A DNA stretch of 55,823 nucleotides from JBEBXQ01 sp040391535 (GTDB taxonomy: Bacteria; Bacteroidota; Bacteroidia; Cytophagales; Spirosomataceae). Of the stretch, positions 25,048 to 33,555 are shown in pieces. A program made the translations under genes and the position numbers. Each line of letters starts with the position of its first letter. The stretch's first letter is position 1. The stretch lies in NCBI GenBank assembly GCA_040391535.1, contig JBEBXQ010000009.1:1-55823 (forward strand), written 5' to 3'. The notes below the pieces were generated by a model. The model was given only the letters and a program-made list of their open reading frames with translations. It was not told the origin of the DNA and did no database searches.

Positions 25048-25953
25048 GGTTTTTAACCTGCCTTGCAAACCTCCGGTGTGTATAGCAACGATAGTACTTC
25101 CCGACGGGAAGTACTTTTTTTTGATCAGTTCGTAAAGTCCGAACAGCATTTTACCGGTATACACCTGTTCAAGAGGTATACCATGTGTTTTTTCAAACCA
25201 GCTCATGAACCTGAGCAGTTCGGGGGTATGTTTTCCGTAGCCGCCAAAATGGTAGTCTGTCTGCAGATCCAGGAGTGCCTCACCTTCTGACGGGATGTTT
25301 ACGAAATCATATATATCCTTTCTTAAAAATGCGCCACCTTTTAAGACTGCAAATGCGATTACACGGGCACTCCCCGCCAATAACCCGGCCGCAGAGCTGC
25401 CCGTTCCGGCAGCAATACTTAAAAAGTCAGGCGTATATCCTAACTGAGCCGTTATTTCAGAAGGCAACTCGGCCATTCCTTTCATGCCATATTCATTGGC
25501 TCCACCCTCTGGGATGATAGAAGCATTTTTGTTTATTCTTAGAATTGATTGTATTGTTTTGCCAGCGTTTTTTTGTCTGTATTCACTTCTGCTTACAAAA
25601 TACAGATCCATACCTTTCTCCTGACAGTGTGTTAAAGTAGGTGTAGATAAAGCGTTTAATTCATCACCCCTTACAATGCCAACAGATGGTAAACCTGCTT
25701 CATGACAGGCAGATGCTGTTGCATACAGATGATTTGAAAAAGCGCCGCCGAAAGTAATGACAGGCAATAAGTTATCCACTTCGGATTTTAATAAATTATA
25801 CTTAAGTTTGCGCCACTTATTACCTGAAATCTCCGGATGGACAAGATCATCTCTTTTTATATAAAGACTGACCTCTGATGTTGCCGTATGATTATCCTTA
25901 ATCTGAATCAATGGTGTAGGTAAAGTGCTCTTTGTTTGAAACATTAAGTTCAC
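25012..25953 (-). CDS. PLP-dependent D-cysteine desulfhydrase / ACC deaminase family protein
   Basis: A 313-residue fold-type II PLP enzyme. The N-terminal IKRDDLVHPEISGNKWRK holds the Schiff-base Lys and its surroundings, TFGGAFSNHLYATA forms the following loop, IPEGGANEYG lies mid-protein, and AAGTGSSAAGLL is the phosphate-binding loop. Bacteroidota members of this family are annotated as 1-aminocyclopropane-1-carboxylate deaminase or D-cysteine desulfhydrase; the sequence does not decide between them. Its 3' end overlaps sufB tail to tail by 36 bases, so the last 11 codons are antisense to sufB. Desulfhydrase activity beside a sulfur-cluster gene would be a sensible pairing, but that is inference. 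Confidence 0.85.
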   Translation of the reverse strand: MNLMFQTKSTLPTPLIQIKDNHTATSEVSLYIKRDDLVHPEISGNKWRKLKYNLLKSEVDNLLPVITFGGAFSNHLYATASACHEAGLPSVGIVRGDELNALSTPTLTHCQEKGMDLYFVSRSEYRQKNAGKTIQSILRINKNASIIPEGGANEYGMKGMAELPSEITAQLGYTPDFLSIAAGTGSSAAGLLAGSARVIAFAVLKGGAFLRKDIYDFVNIPSEGEALLDLQTDYHFGGYGKHTPELLRFMSWFEKTHGIPLEQVYTGKMLFGLYELIKKKYFPSGSTIVAIHTGGLQGRLKTLPDAPFKTDFK

Positions 25954-26052
25954 GATTGATAATTATTGTTTAATCTTATTTTGTAGAAAAAAATTGAAAA
26001 AAAGCAATGATAATTGGATTAAAATTAACTTATTAAGTTTAATTTTGTACAT

Positions 26053-26174
26053 ATAAATACTTTAGCAATATCGAAATAAAGCGTTTGACGTGAAATCAAA
26101 CGTATTATATAAAGATCTCTTAGAGGAGGGTTTACTAAATAAGGCGTTCTGATTAGGGCGCCCTTATTTTTTTT
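26053..26174 (+). ncRNA. Candidate small RNA or leader with its own promoter and terminator
   Basis: TAATTTTG at 26040-26047 could start a transcript near 26053. The predicted RNA has CTTTA/TAAAG (26060-26064, 26077-26081), a perfect hairpin CGTTTGA/TCAAACG (26082-26088, 26096-26102), CTC/GAG near 26117-26125, and a GC-rich terminator with eight U (26137-26174). No reading frame of note lies inside. I do not recognise a known RNA family. It could also be an attenuated leader of the pseudouridine synthase gene starting 76 bases further on. Confidence 0.42.
26137..26174 (+). terminator. Rho-independent terminator before the pseudouridine synthase gene
   Basis: AAATAAGGCG (26137-26146) pairs with CGCCCTTATTT (26159-26169), one bulged base, followed by a run of eight T (26167-26174). 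No annotated rightward gene ends nearby, since sufB stops about 1.1 kb earlier. This points to an independent short transcript. Confidence 0.75.
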
Positions 26175-26249
26175 CAGTGGTTTCTGCTTCATTGAAAATC
26201 ACTAGCTTTGTGCTGGTTTATTACGTGTTTTTACCGAATTGTATTTATT

Positions 26250-27290
26250 ATGGCTATTGAGGAGGCATTGGAAGATCATGAACTGACAGAAGGGGATGAT
26301 GAATTATATGAGCATTACCGTATAGAGGCAGATAAGGGACAGGGGCCTGTAAGGCTGGATAAATTTCTGAATTTGCACGTAGCCAATGCTTCCCGCTCAA
26401 AAATACAAAATGGAATACTGGCAGAAGCGGTTCTGGTGAATGGCCTTCCCGCCAAAGCCAGCTATAAGGTCAAACCTCTGGACGTTATTACACTTTCTCT
26501 TCCGCAGCCACCACGCAATACAGATATTGTTCCGGAAAATATCCCTTTGGATATTATCTATGAGGATGATGAATTATTATTGGTGAATAAACCGGCGGGT
26601 ATGGTTGTCCATCCGGCGCATGGTAACTGGAACGGTACACTGGTGAATGCTTTGGTATATCACTTGCAGCACTTACCCACCGGAAGAAACGGAGAGATCC
26701 GCCCTGGACTGGTACATCGTATTGACAAAGATACCTCAGGATTGCTCGTGATTGCTAAAACTGAGTTTGCTATGTCTTTCCTCGCGCGGCAGTTTTTTGA
26801 TCATTCTATAGAAAGAACTTATCATGCACTGGTATGGGGAGAACTTAAAGAAGAAAGCGGTACGGTGAGCGGACATATTGGGCGGAGCGTTAAAGACCGT
26901 AAGATAATGACGGTTTATCCTGACGGCAACTATGGGAAATCGGCTGTTACACATTATACTGTCTTGAAAAGTATCAGGTATGTTTCTCTGGTAAAGTGTA
27001 ATCTGGAAACCGGCAGAACACATCAGATCCGGGCTCATATGCAATATATCGGGCACCCTTTGTTTAATGACGGTACGTACGGCGGGAATAAGATCAGAAG
27101 AGGTGTCGCAAGCGGAAGCTATAAAGCCTTTGTTGAAAATTGCTTTGATTTAATGCCGCGGCAGGCATTACATGCCTCGTCGCTTGGATTTGTACATCCC
27201 CGCACCAAAGAATGGATGCAGTTTGAAACCGGATTGCCATCAGATTTTCAGGCGGTGGTTGCAAAATGGGAAGGCTTCATAAATTATTAA
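26250..27290 (+). CDS. RluA/RluD-family 23S rRNA pseudouridine synthase
   Basis: A 346-residue enzyme. The N-terminal S4 RNA-binding domain (RLDKFLNLHVANASRSKI) is followed by the RluA catalytic domain, with the catalytic Asp159 in HRIDKDTSGLLVIAKT and the later GRTHQIRAHM segment. The acidic N-terminal extension (about 25 residues) is typical of Bacteroidota RluD-like proteins. ATG 26250 is preferred over an in-frame ATG at 26208 that adds a hydrophobic stretch unrelated to the family. It modifies uridines in large-subunit rRNA, most likely those of helix 69. Confidence 0.92.
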   Translation: MAIEEALEDHELTEGDDELYEHYRIEADKGQGPVRLDKFLNLHVANASRSKIQNGILAEAVLVNGLPAKASYKVKPLDVITLSLPQPPRNTDIVPENIPLDIIYEDDELLLVNKPAGMVVHPAHGNWNGTLVNALVYHLQHLPTGRNGEIRPGLVHRIDKDTSGLLVIAKTEFAMSFLARQFFDHSIERTYHALVWGELKEESGTVSGHIGRSVKDRKIMTVYPDGNYGKSAVTHYTVLKSIRYVSLVKCNLETGRTHQIRAHMQYIGHPLFNDGTYGGNKIRRGVASGSYKAFVENCFDLMPRQALHASSLGFVHPRTKEWMQFETGLPSDFQAVVAKWEGFINY

Positions 27291-27332
27291 TTCAAGGCGG
27301 TGATTCGTTATAAAATACGCCATCTGACTCCT

Positions 27333-27340
27333 TATATTTG
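27333..27340 (+). promoter_or_regulatory. -7 element upstream of the RidA gene
   Basis: TATATTTG matches TAnnTTTG and lies 26 bases before the RidA start codon. The -33 part is weak, so this rests on the -7 match and position. Confidence 0.4.
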
Positions 27341-27366
27341 CGGAAAAATAATTTCAAAATACATAA

Positions 27367-27756
27367 ATGTATATGGCAAGAAAAAACATTCTTACGGGTT
27401 CTCCATGGGAAGATAAAATGGGTTACTGCCGTGCAGTGAAACTGGGTAATGTGATCGAAGTTTCTGGTACAGTTGCAATAGTGGATGGACAGGATGTGAA
27501 AGCTGATGATGCTTATGCGCAGACCAACAATATTATCAGCCGGATAGAAAAAGTGCTCGAAGAAGCCGGTGCCGGTTTAAGTGATGTAGTGCGTACCCGG
27601 ATTTTCACGACAGACATCAGTCTGTTTGATGATATAGCTCGTGCGCATGGTGCCTATTTTAAGGATATTAAACCTGCAACGGGCATTTATGAGATCAGCA
27701 AACTCGTGTCTCCTGACTATCTTGTGGAAATAGAATTCACTGCAATTATTGAATAA
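27367..27756 (+). CDS. RidA family protein
   Basis: A 129-residue YjgF/YER057c/UK114-family protein. Most members hydrolyse reactive enamine or imine intermediates released by PLP enzymes, with a conserved Arg; here Arg is present in DVVRTRIFTTDI and the C-terminal Glu lies in LVEIEFTAIIE. GNVIEVSGTVAI forms the strand seen in the family. The start may be the first ATG (27367) or the second one two codons later. A PLP enzyme gene lies about 1.4 kb upstream, which could supply such intermediates, though the two are not in one operon. Confidence 0.88.
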   Translation: MYMARKNILTGSPWEDKMGYCRAVKLGNVIEVSGTVAIVDGQDVKADDAYAQTNNIISRIEKVLEEAGAGLSDVVRTRIFTTDISLFDDIARAHGAYFKDIKPATGIYEISKLVSPDYLVEIEFTAIIE

Positions 27757-27876
27757 ACCATACGTTCAATCAACTTATTTTTAAGTCTTTTCAGATTTTA
27801 TTGTTTATATTACTATCCATATAGGTGGTTTGTTTACAGAATACGGTTGATTTACAGTTGGTTTTGTTTTTCTGTA

Positions 27877-27931
27877 TCATGGTATCTTTATGTAAAAGGA
27901 TACCATGACGAAGGTTACTGATACCGTATCC
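27877..27931 (+). promoter_or_regulatory. Hairpin with an alternative pairing partner upstream of the GNAT gene
   Basis: TCATGGTATC (27877-27886) and GATACCATGA (27899-27908) form a perfect 10-bp stem with a 12-base loop. GGATAC (27898-27903) can instead pair with GTATCC (27926-27931). Two mutually exclusive stems between ridA and the acetyltransferase gene could mark the end of ridA or a regulated leader. No U-run follows. Confidence 0.4.
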
Positions 27932-27981
27932 CGGAACAATTGTTTATATAATAGCTTGTATTTTATAAAAGCATATTAATT

Positions 27982-28425
27982 ATGAATATAACGACAAGGC
28001 AAGGAGTAAAGGAGGATATCCCGTCTGTCTTTGAACTGGTAAAAGAACTGGCCGTTTTTGAGAGGGCGCTGCATATGGTTTCCAATAATGTTGATAAAAT
28101 GAAAAGAGACTACGATGAAAAACTTTTTGATTTTCATGTAGCTGAAGTGGATGCTGGAATTGTAGGGATATCGCTTTATTATTTCAGATATTCGACGTGG
28201 AGAGGCAAAATGCTTTATATGGAGGATATTATCGTAACCGAAAGTATGCGTGGAAATGGTATCGGGAAATTGCTTTTTGATGCTACGGTACAAACGGCCC
28301 GTGATAAATCCTGCAACGGGATGTCCTGGCAGGTACTGGACTGGAATACTTCGGCACTAGGATTTTACCGGAAATACGGTACTTCTTTTGACGATGAATG
28401 GATCAATTGCAGGATTGATTTTTAA
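27982..28425 (+). CDS. GNAT family N-acetyltransferase
   Basis: A 147-residue GNAT protein with the acetyl-CoA pyrophosphate loop RGNGIGKLLF in the middle, preceded by the strand LYMEDIIVTESM and followed by SWQVLDWNTSALGFYRKYG. That pattern matches the diamine/spermidine acetyltransferase-like subgroup, which acts on small amines; the actual acceptor is not determinable here. The next gene starts 33 bases downstream on the same strand. Confidence 0.88.
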   Translation: MNITTRQGVKEDIPSVFELVKELAVFERALHMVSNNVDKMKRDYDEKLFDFHVAEVDAGIVGISLYYFRYSTWRGKMLYMEDIIVTESMRGNGIGKLLFDATVQTARDKSCNGMSWQVLDWNTSALGFYRKYGTSFDDEWINCRIDF

Positions 28426-28457
28426 AAAAATAACCTGCCACTAACTTTAACGATACC

Positions 28458-29339
28458 ATGAAATTCAGGGAAGGAATGCTTAAAGAGGATGCCTTGAAGG
28501 GGAAAACCATTATTGTAACAGGTGGCGGCAGTGGTCTCGGTAAATCCATGAGCCATTATTTTTCCGCACTCGGGGCCAATGTGGTAATCTGCAGCCGGAG
28601 AAAGGAAATACTCGAAAACACCAAAGCTGAGATTGAAGCCGATACTGCAGGACAGGTACTGGCTGTCACTTGTGATGTACGTATTCCTGAGCAGGTTGAA
28701 AATGTGATCGCTGAAGCTTTCAGGGCATTCGGACAAGTGGACGGACTGGTCAATAACTCAGCCGGGAATTTTGTGAGCCCTACTGAAAAGCTGTCCTACC
28801 GGGCGGTAGATACCGTAGTGGATATCGTATTGAAAGGTTCATACAATTTTACCCTGGCGCTGGGTAAATACTGGATTGAAAATAAAATAAAAGGTACTGT
28901 GCTGAACATTTCCACAACCTATGCCTGGACAGGTTCAGGATGGGTAGTGCCGTCGGCAATGGCTAAGGCCGGTGTACTGGCTATGACCCGATCACTTGCC
29001 TTTGAATGGGGGAAATATGGTATCAGGTTAAATGCGATTGCTCCCGGGCCGTTTCCCACCAAAGGCGCGTGGGACAGATTGTTTCCTGAAGCACTAAGTG
29101 AGTTATTTGCAGTAGAAAAACGTATACCTTTACAAAGAACGGGGGATCATCAGGAACTGGCTAACCTGGCTGCTTACCTCATGTCTGATTACGCGGCATA
29201 TATGACCGGAGAGGTTATTACACTTGACGGTGGTGAAGTGTTGTCGGGAGGACAGTTTAATTTTCTGAAAGAGGTGACCGATGATCAGTGGGATGACATA
29301 GGTCAGAAGCTGAAACAGGTTGGGAAATCAGGCAAATGA
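28458..29339 (+). CDS. 2,4-dienoyl-CoA reductase-type SDR
   Basis: A 293-residue SDR with the NADP motif TGGGSGLGKS near the N-terminus, CSRRKE after strand 2 (basic, fitting NADPH), and NNSAGNF. The segment TTYAWTGSGWVVPSAMAKAG matches the active site of mitochondrial-type 2,4-dienoyl-CoA reductase, where Tyr and Lys are spaced differently from YxxxK. PGPFPTKGAWDRL follows as in that family. It would reduce dienoyl-CoA intermediates in the degradation of unsaturated fatty acids. It follows the acetyltransferase closely, perhaps in one transcript. Confidence 0.88.
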   Translation: MKFREGMLKEDALKGKTIIVTGGGSGLGKSMSHYFSALGANVVICSRRKEILENTKAEIEADTAGQVLAVTCDVRIPEQVENVIAEAFRAFGQVDGLVNNSAGNFVSPTEKLSYRAVDTVVDIVLKGSYNFTLALGKYWIENKIKGTVLNISTTYAWTGSGWVVPSAMAKAGVLAMTRSLAFEWGKYGIRLNAIAPGPFPTKGAWDRLFPEALSELFAVEKRIPLQRTGDHQELANLAAYLMSDYAAYMTGEVITLDGGEVLSGGQFNFLKEVTDDQWDDIGQKLKQVGKSGK

Positions 29340-29511
29340 TTTTCTTTGCGTTATTTTTGCAGTAACCGGAAAGATTTTGATTCCCCTTTCGTTATTGATG
29401 AAACAAAACAGGGAAGCGGACCTCTGAGACTATAGGCAGAAACGGCTTGTTATACGATCAGATGTGGCATATTATTGGTTATGATGTTATAAACTACTCT
29501 TCAGAAACCTT

Positions 29512-30837
29512 ATGAAAAAATTGAGTTTGTTCATGTTTATCCTCACGGGCATAGGCTCCTGGATGGGATGTACAACTACCCGCCAGGTAGGAGGGATACC
29601 CGAAGTTCAATCAGCTCCTGCAGGTGGTGAGCGTTCGGGCCGGGTTGTGAGTAATGCCCCGGATACCCAGCAGTCAACATCAGAACTGCAGTTGCTGAAT
29701 ATTCACAGCAAATTCCTGAACCTTGATTCATCATCTGTCAGAGTATATTACTTCGTAGATGCCTATGAAGGTATTAGCAGAATGACTCCTGAGAGTTTTA
29801 AAAAGAATTTTGCCATAAATTATGTCATTTATTCAGATTATGGCAGTCGCGACCGGCTGGGATATGGGAATATTCCGGTGGATCAGGCAAATGTATTTCA
29901 GGCCGGTGAGCGGGTCGGAATATGGATGGATGTGAAAAAGCCCGCTAATAAAGAAGCCGGTATTTTACTGACCGAAATTACCCAACCCGGCACCCTTAGA
30001 AAAATGCTGAATGATCTGCAGGTACGTTTCAGGGGAGAGCAGAGAACCAGTGACCGGTATGGTGTATTTGTGAATGGAGAATCTACGATACCACATGACC
30101 GTCATTTTGTTAGAATAGGACAGCCGGTAACGCTGAAAAAACTTTCAGGTAATCAGGGAGAACTGGTTGTCAGCTATTACAATCATGTTTTTGATCCGGC
30201 AATTTCTCCTATGAATACAAAGGCCAATACCATGTCAGAATCGTTGGTGCCTGATCGTACATTTACTGTTCAGGCTGGCGATGATTTACAGCTGGAACAG
30301 GAAGGGTTATATTATTTCAGAACAGACACACTCAGTAAGGACGGAATTGGTTTGCTGGTAACGGATAACCGCTTTCCTAAGTTAACGATGCCCGAAAAGC
30401 TGGTGGAACCCTTGCGCTATATGAGTACCAATCAGGAAATCAGTACGATTGAAGCTGCTGATGATTTTAAAAAATCACTGGACAGATACTGGTTAAATCT
30501 GATGGGTGGCAATCAGGAACTTGCCAGAAATTCCATCAGGAATTATTATTCAAGAGTAGAAGAGGCTAACCAATTGTTTACCTCTTATAAGGAAGGCTGG
30601 AAAACCGATAAAGGTATGTTATTTATTATCTTAGGTCCGCCGGACCGCGTGCAGAAAAGCAAGGATAAGGAAGTATGGGTATATGACCGCCGGGCTAATG
30701 CCACCAATGTGAATTTTACTTTTAATCGCAAAACAAACCAATTTGTGGATGACCATTATGAGCTGGTACGCTATGTTGAGTACCAACCCATCTGGTATCC
30801 ATCTGTAGAAGCATGGAGAAACGGTTCCATACGATAA
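29512..30837 (+). CDS. GWxTD domain-containing lipoprotein-like protein
   Basis: A 441-residue exported protein with a hydrophobic signal and Cys20 in SWMGCTTT, a weak lipobox. The name-giving motif GWKTDKGMLFIILGPPD is near residues 362-378, in the C-terminal domain, followed by EVWVYDRR. The N-terminal part is beta-rich without a known motif. GWxTD proteins are widespread in Bacteroidota but have no established function. Its last 25 bases overlap the start of rlmB. Confidence 0.88.
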   Translation: MKKLSLFMFILTGIGSWMGCTTTRQVGGIPEVQSAPAGGERSGRVVSNAPDTQQSTSELQLLNIHSKFLNLDSSSVRVYYFVDAYEGISRMTPESFKKNFAINYVIYSDYGSRDRLGYGNIPVDQANVFQAGERVGIWMDVKKPANKEAGILLTEITQPGTLRKMLNDLQVRFRGEQRTSDRYGVFVNGESTIPHDRHFVRIGQPVTLKKLSGNQGELVVSYYNHVFDPAISPMNTKANTMSESLVPDRTFTVQAGDDLQLEQEGLYYFRTDTLSKDGIGLLVTDNRFPKLTMPEKLVEPLRYMSTNQEISTIEAADDFKKSLDRYWLNLMGGNQELARNSIRNYYSRVEEANQLFTSYKEGWKTDKGMLFIILGPPDRVQKSKDKEVWVYDRRANATNVNFTFNRKTNQFVDDHYELVRYVEYQPIWYPSVEAWRNGSIR

Positions 30838-31592
30838 GGAAACCTCATCGTACACCATCGGCCGATATGGTCTTTGGAATTCAGTCTGTAACGGAAACGA
30901 TTCGTTCAGGAAAAGAAATTGAGCGCTTGCTCATTCAGCGTGAGCTGGGCGTAAATGAAATACAAAAGCTGGCTACCGAGCTGGGAATTCCTTATCAGAA
31001 AGTACCTGTTGAAAAATTAAACAGACTGACACGGAAAAATCATCAGGGTGTTATCTGTTTCGTATCTCCGATCAGATATGCTCCGCTGGCTAATGTGATG
31101 CCGCAGATTTATGAAGATGCGCACACTCCGTTTTTGCTTATGCTTGACAGGGTTACCGATGTCCGTAATTTCGGTGCCATAGCACGTACAGCCGAATGTG
31201 CCGGTGTTCAGGGCATTGTAGTGCCTGCCAAGGGCGGTGCTCAAATCAATGCAGATGCTATGAAAACTTCGTCCGGTGCCTTGAATTATATTTCAGTATG
31301 CCGGGAGAACAGTCTGAAAGAGGCTGCGAAATTTTTAAAAGAAAGTGGTCTTCAGGTAGTAGCCTGTACAGAAAAGGCGACTGACAGTATTTATAATGTC
31401 GATTTTACGCATCCTACTGTTATTATCATGGGATCAGAAGAAGACGGGATTTCACCGGAACTAATGAATCTGGTAGATCATCAGGTGAGAATACCTTTGA
31501 TTGGAAAAGTAGATTCGCTGAATGTATCCGCAGCGGCGGCAGTGATTCTCTATGAAGCGGTGAGACAAAAAGAGGCCGAAAAACACAGCTAG
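30813..31592 (+). CDS. rlmB: 23S rRNA (guanosine-2'-O-)-methyltransferase RlmB
   Basis: A 259-residue SpoU-class methyltransferase. The N-terminal L30e-like RNA-binding part (FGIQSVTETIRSGKEIERL) precedes the knotted SPOUT domain with DRVTDVRNFGAIARTAE, IIMGSEEDGIS and the C-terminal IGKVDSLNVSAAAAVILYE that binds S-adenosylmethionine. It methylates a guanosine in 23S rRNA. The ATG at 30813 overlaps the GWxTD gene; an ATG at 30867 would also leave a complete domain. Its stop codon overlaps the stop of the convergent gene by four bases (CTAG). Confidence 0.92.
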   Translation: MEKRFHTIRKPHRTPSADMVFGIQSVTETIRSGKEIERLLIQRELGVNEIQKLATELGIPYQKVPVEKLNRLTRKNHQGVICFVSPIRYAPLANVMPQIYEDAHTPFLLMLDRVTDVRNFGAIARTAECAGVQGIVVPAKGGAQINADAMKTSSGALNYISVCRENSLKEAAKFLKESGLQVVACTEKATDSIYNVDFTHPTVIIMGSEEDGISPELMNLVDHQVRIPLIGKVDSLNVSAAAAVILYEAVRQKEAEKHS

Positions 31593-32665
31593 ATTTTTCC
31601 GGCCAATACCTCATATTCTGCCAGTAAAATCCAGCAATGTGCTTCACATTCCCAGTACATGTGAAAAACGGGTGAAGCTGCGATGCGGTAGAGTATGGGG
31701 TTTTCATATGCCGTCATTAAACCGGCAATGAAGAAATAGAATCCTTTAAAATCTTTATTTTCAATGTGGCTGATGTCAATACGCGGAGGCGTTTCTCCTA
31801 GTCGCAATAAGGCAATGGAAAGAACAACCCTGTCCATTATATGCTTTGCCTTTTCCAGCAATTGATAGCAGTCATTAATGAGTTTTTGCCTGATGGGTTT
31901 CAACGGTGCCGGATCAAATGATCCGATAAGCCGGGCTGTATGGTAAGCAATAAGCTCAGTTCGTGGATACTGATGCGCACAACGGAAGGGCTCACTGATG
32001 TAGCGATCGGTTTCAATCACAGAACGTAGATAAGTCATGCTGTCCAGATCATGCTGATTCAAAGGCAACCCGTACTGCAGTATACAATAGAGCATATTGG
32101 ATAAAACACAGCAGTCAAATTCGATATACATATTTTTGCCAAACCATGTGGAATATGCTGTCAGCTGCCTGTACTCAGGATATGTATTTCTGATATGCTG
32201 TTTTGTCCCGTTGGCATGTAGTGTCAGTTTCTCTTTCAGCCAGGATAACTCCTCCGGATCGGGTTGCGTTGTCAGGTAGATCATCGCGGTGTCATCGATA
32301 TCATCCGGAATGCGGAAATGCTCTAATCTGTATAATAAATAGCCATTAGGAAAATGCCTGGAGGGCTTCGTTTTAAAAAAATTATAGGTTTTCAAACCAT
32401 CTTTATTCCGGAAATCCGGATACGTATTTCTGATCCGGTCGAGGATTGCATCAATGTGGTGAAGTGTTTCCCCCGACTGGCTGGCCCGGATGGTATACTG
32501 AAGTGTAAAAGCTGAAATAGCTGAAAAAAATACATTCGTATCCGGCCGGTGGTATCCGATTAAAGGATTGGTACGGTAAGCTGGCAGCAGTCCACCGGGA
32601 AAGCAGGGGTCATTGTGTTGCTGAAGCTGGGTTATTCGGGTAATGAATCGGGGAACCAGGGACAT
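31589..32665 (-). CDS. Unrecognised 358-residue protein with a DIDDTA motif (alpha/alpha-toroid cyclase-like?)
   Basis: I do not recognise a named family. No signal peptide or membrane segment is evident, and the protein appears alpha-helical. The striking segment is PDDIDDTAMIYL (motif DDIDDTAM at 32282-32305), which is the DxDD(T/S)A(M) form of class II diterpene cyclases, where the central Asp protonates the substrate. The N-terminal FPGGLLPAYR and helical repeats could fit an alpha/alpha barrel of the prenyltransferase or cyclase type. The neighbour on the same strand is a fatty acid hydroxylase, 120 bases away; no isoprenoid diphosphate synthase is in the window. The cyclase link is a motif-based inference. 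Confidence 0.7.
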   Translation of the reverse strand: MSLVPRFITRITQLQQHNDPCFPGGLLPAYRTNPLIGYHRPDTNVFFSAISAFTLQYTIRASQSGETLHHIDAILDRIRNTYPDFRNKDGLKTYNFFKTKPSRHFPNGYLLYRLEHFRIPDDIDDTAMIYLTTQPDPEELSWLKEKLTLHANGTKQHIRNTYPEYRQLTAYSTWFGKNMYIEFDCCVLSNMLYCILQYGLPLNQHDLDSMTYLRSVIETDRYISEPFRCAHQYPRTELIAYHTARLIGSFDPAPLKPIRQKLINDCYQLLEKAKHIMDRVVLSIALLRLGETPPRIDISHIENKDFKGFYFFIAGLMTAYENPILYRIAASPVFHMYWECEAHCWILLAEYEVLAGKI

Positions 32666-32723
32666 GGCAAATGGACGGGAATCACGTTAGCTTACAATAA
32701 TACGACTTTTTTCCAAGTTCTGT

Positions 32724-32758
32724 TCCCGTTCCCGGCTTCCCCGATTAAGGGAATGGGA
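32724..32758 (-). terminator. Hairpin downstream of the fatty acid hydroxylase
   Basis: TCCCGTTCCC (32724-32733) pairs with GGGAATGGGA (32749-32758) with a single wobble-type position. It lies 27 bases beyond the hydroxylase stop codon. No U-run follows, so its role as terminator is uncertain. Confidence 0.32.
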
Positions 32759-32785
32759 TATATTTAAGATCGTTGCCAGTGTAAA

Positions 32786-33439
32786 TCAGCTTGCTTGTTT
32801 CTCCTCTTTGCCGGATGGTTTACCTTTAAAATCAGATCCCAGAATTTTATCCCAGATTGCTGAACTTACCCCGAATCCTTTTTCAGGATCGGCGTAATGA
32901 TGGAGCATATGGTGGTCTTTCAGTTTTTTGAATAAGCCACTTTTGAAATTAGCATGATGCATCGCATAATGCGACTCATCGTAAATCAGGTAGCCTGTAA
33001 TGAAAGCTGCATAAAATGCGGCCAGCGGATATTCAGAGAGTATCAGACTGAGGAGGTAATAAACCAGAATGGCCAGCGGAATGCTGGCAGACGGAGGCAT
33101 AACAAGGCGCATGCGGTCGCGGGGATAATCGTGGTGAACGCCATGAAAAATAAAATGCAGGCGTTTCAGCAAATCCCCTTTAGGATGAAAATGAAATACA
33201 AAACGGTGAAGTGTGTATTCAAAAAATGTCCAGAAAAGCAGTCCTGCCGCGGCATAACCGGCAAAATGAAGCCCGGACATTGCACCTGATACGAGTGCTT
33301 TCCAGGAGAAATAAACAACTACCGGTATATAGACAAAAAGCGGAACGGAATAATGGACTTTACTTAGGGCTTCCAATAAAGGATTTTTGAACATCCTCGG
33401 TGATTCTGTAGTATTTGATACGTAATTTTTCCTGGCCAT
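32786..33439 (-). CDS. Fatty acid hydroxylase / sterol desaturase family membrane enzyme
   Basis: A 217-residue di-iron membrane enzyme with about four hydrophobic segments and the histidine clusters HRFVFHFH, HFIFHGVHH, HYAMHH and HHMLHH, which resemble yeast Scs7-type fatty acid 2-hydroxylases. It probably hydroxylates an acyl chain, for instance the N-acyl group of sphingolipids, which Bacteroidota make; that substrate is inferred. The start at 33439 (MARKNY) is preferred; an ATG at 33472 would add 11 residues. It is the first leftward gene after the palindrome behind the Sus locus. Confidence 0.88.
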   Translation of the reverse strand: MARKNYVSNTTESPRMFKNPLLEALSKVHYSVPLFVYIPVVVYFSWKALVSGAMSGLHFAGYAAAGLLFWTFFEYTLHRFVFHFHPKGDLLKRLHFIFHGVHHDYPRDRMRLVMPPSASIPLAILVYYLLSLILSEYPLAAFYAAFITGYLIYDESHYAMHHANFKSGLFKKLKDHHMLHHYADPEKGFGVSSAIWDKILGSDFKGKPSGKEEKQAS

Positions 33440-33555
33440 AGCTGAATTAAAAAATAGATTAAAATTTTTCAAATCAACTATAGTAACAGAAAAATAATGG
33501 TATTGATTTCAATTGGAATAAAAAAATGGAGAGGTCCATAGTTTTCCGGATAAAG

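Noticed and set aside
25012..25953. Specific naming as ACC deaminase or D-cysteine desulfhydrase
   Set aside because: The fold-type II motifs are shared and the residues that separate the two activities cannot be judged by eye, so only the family is given.
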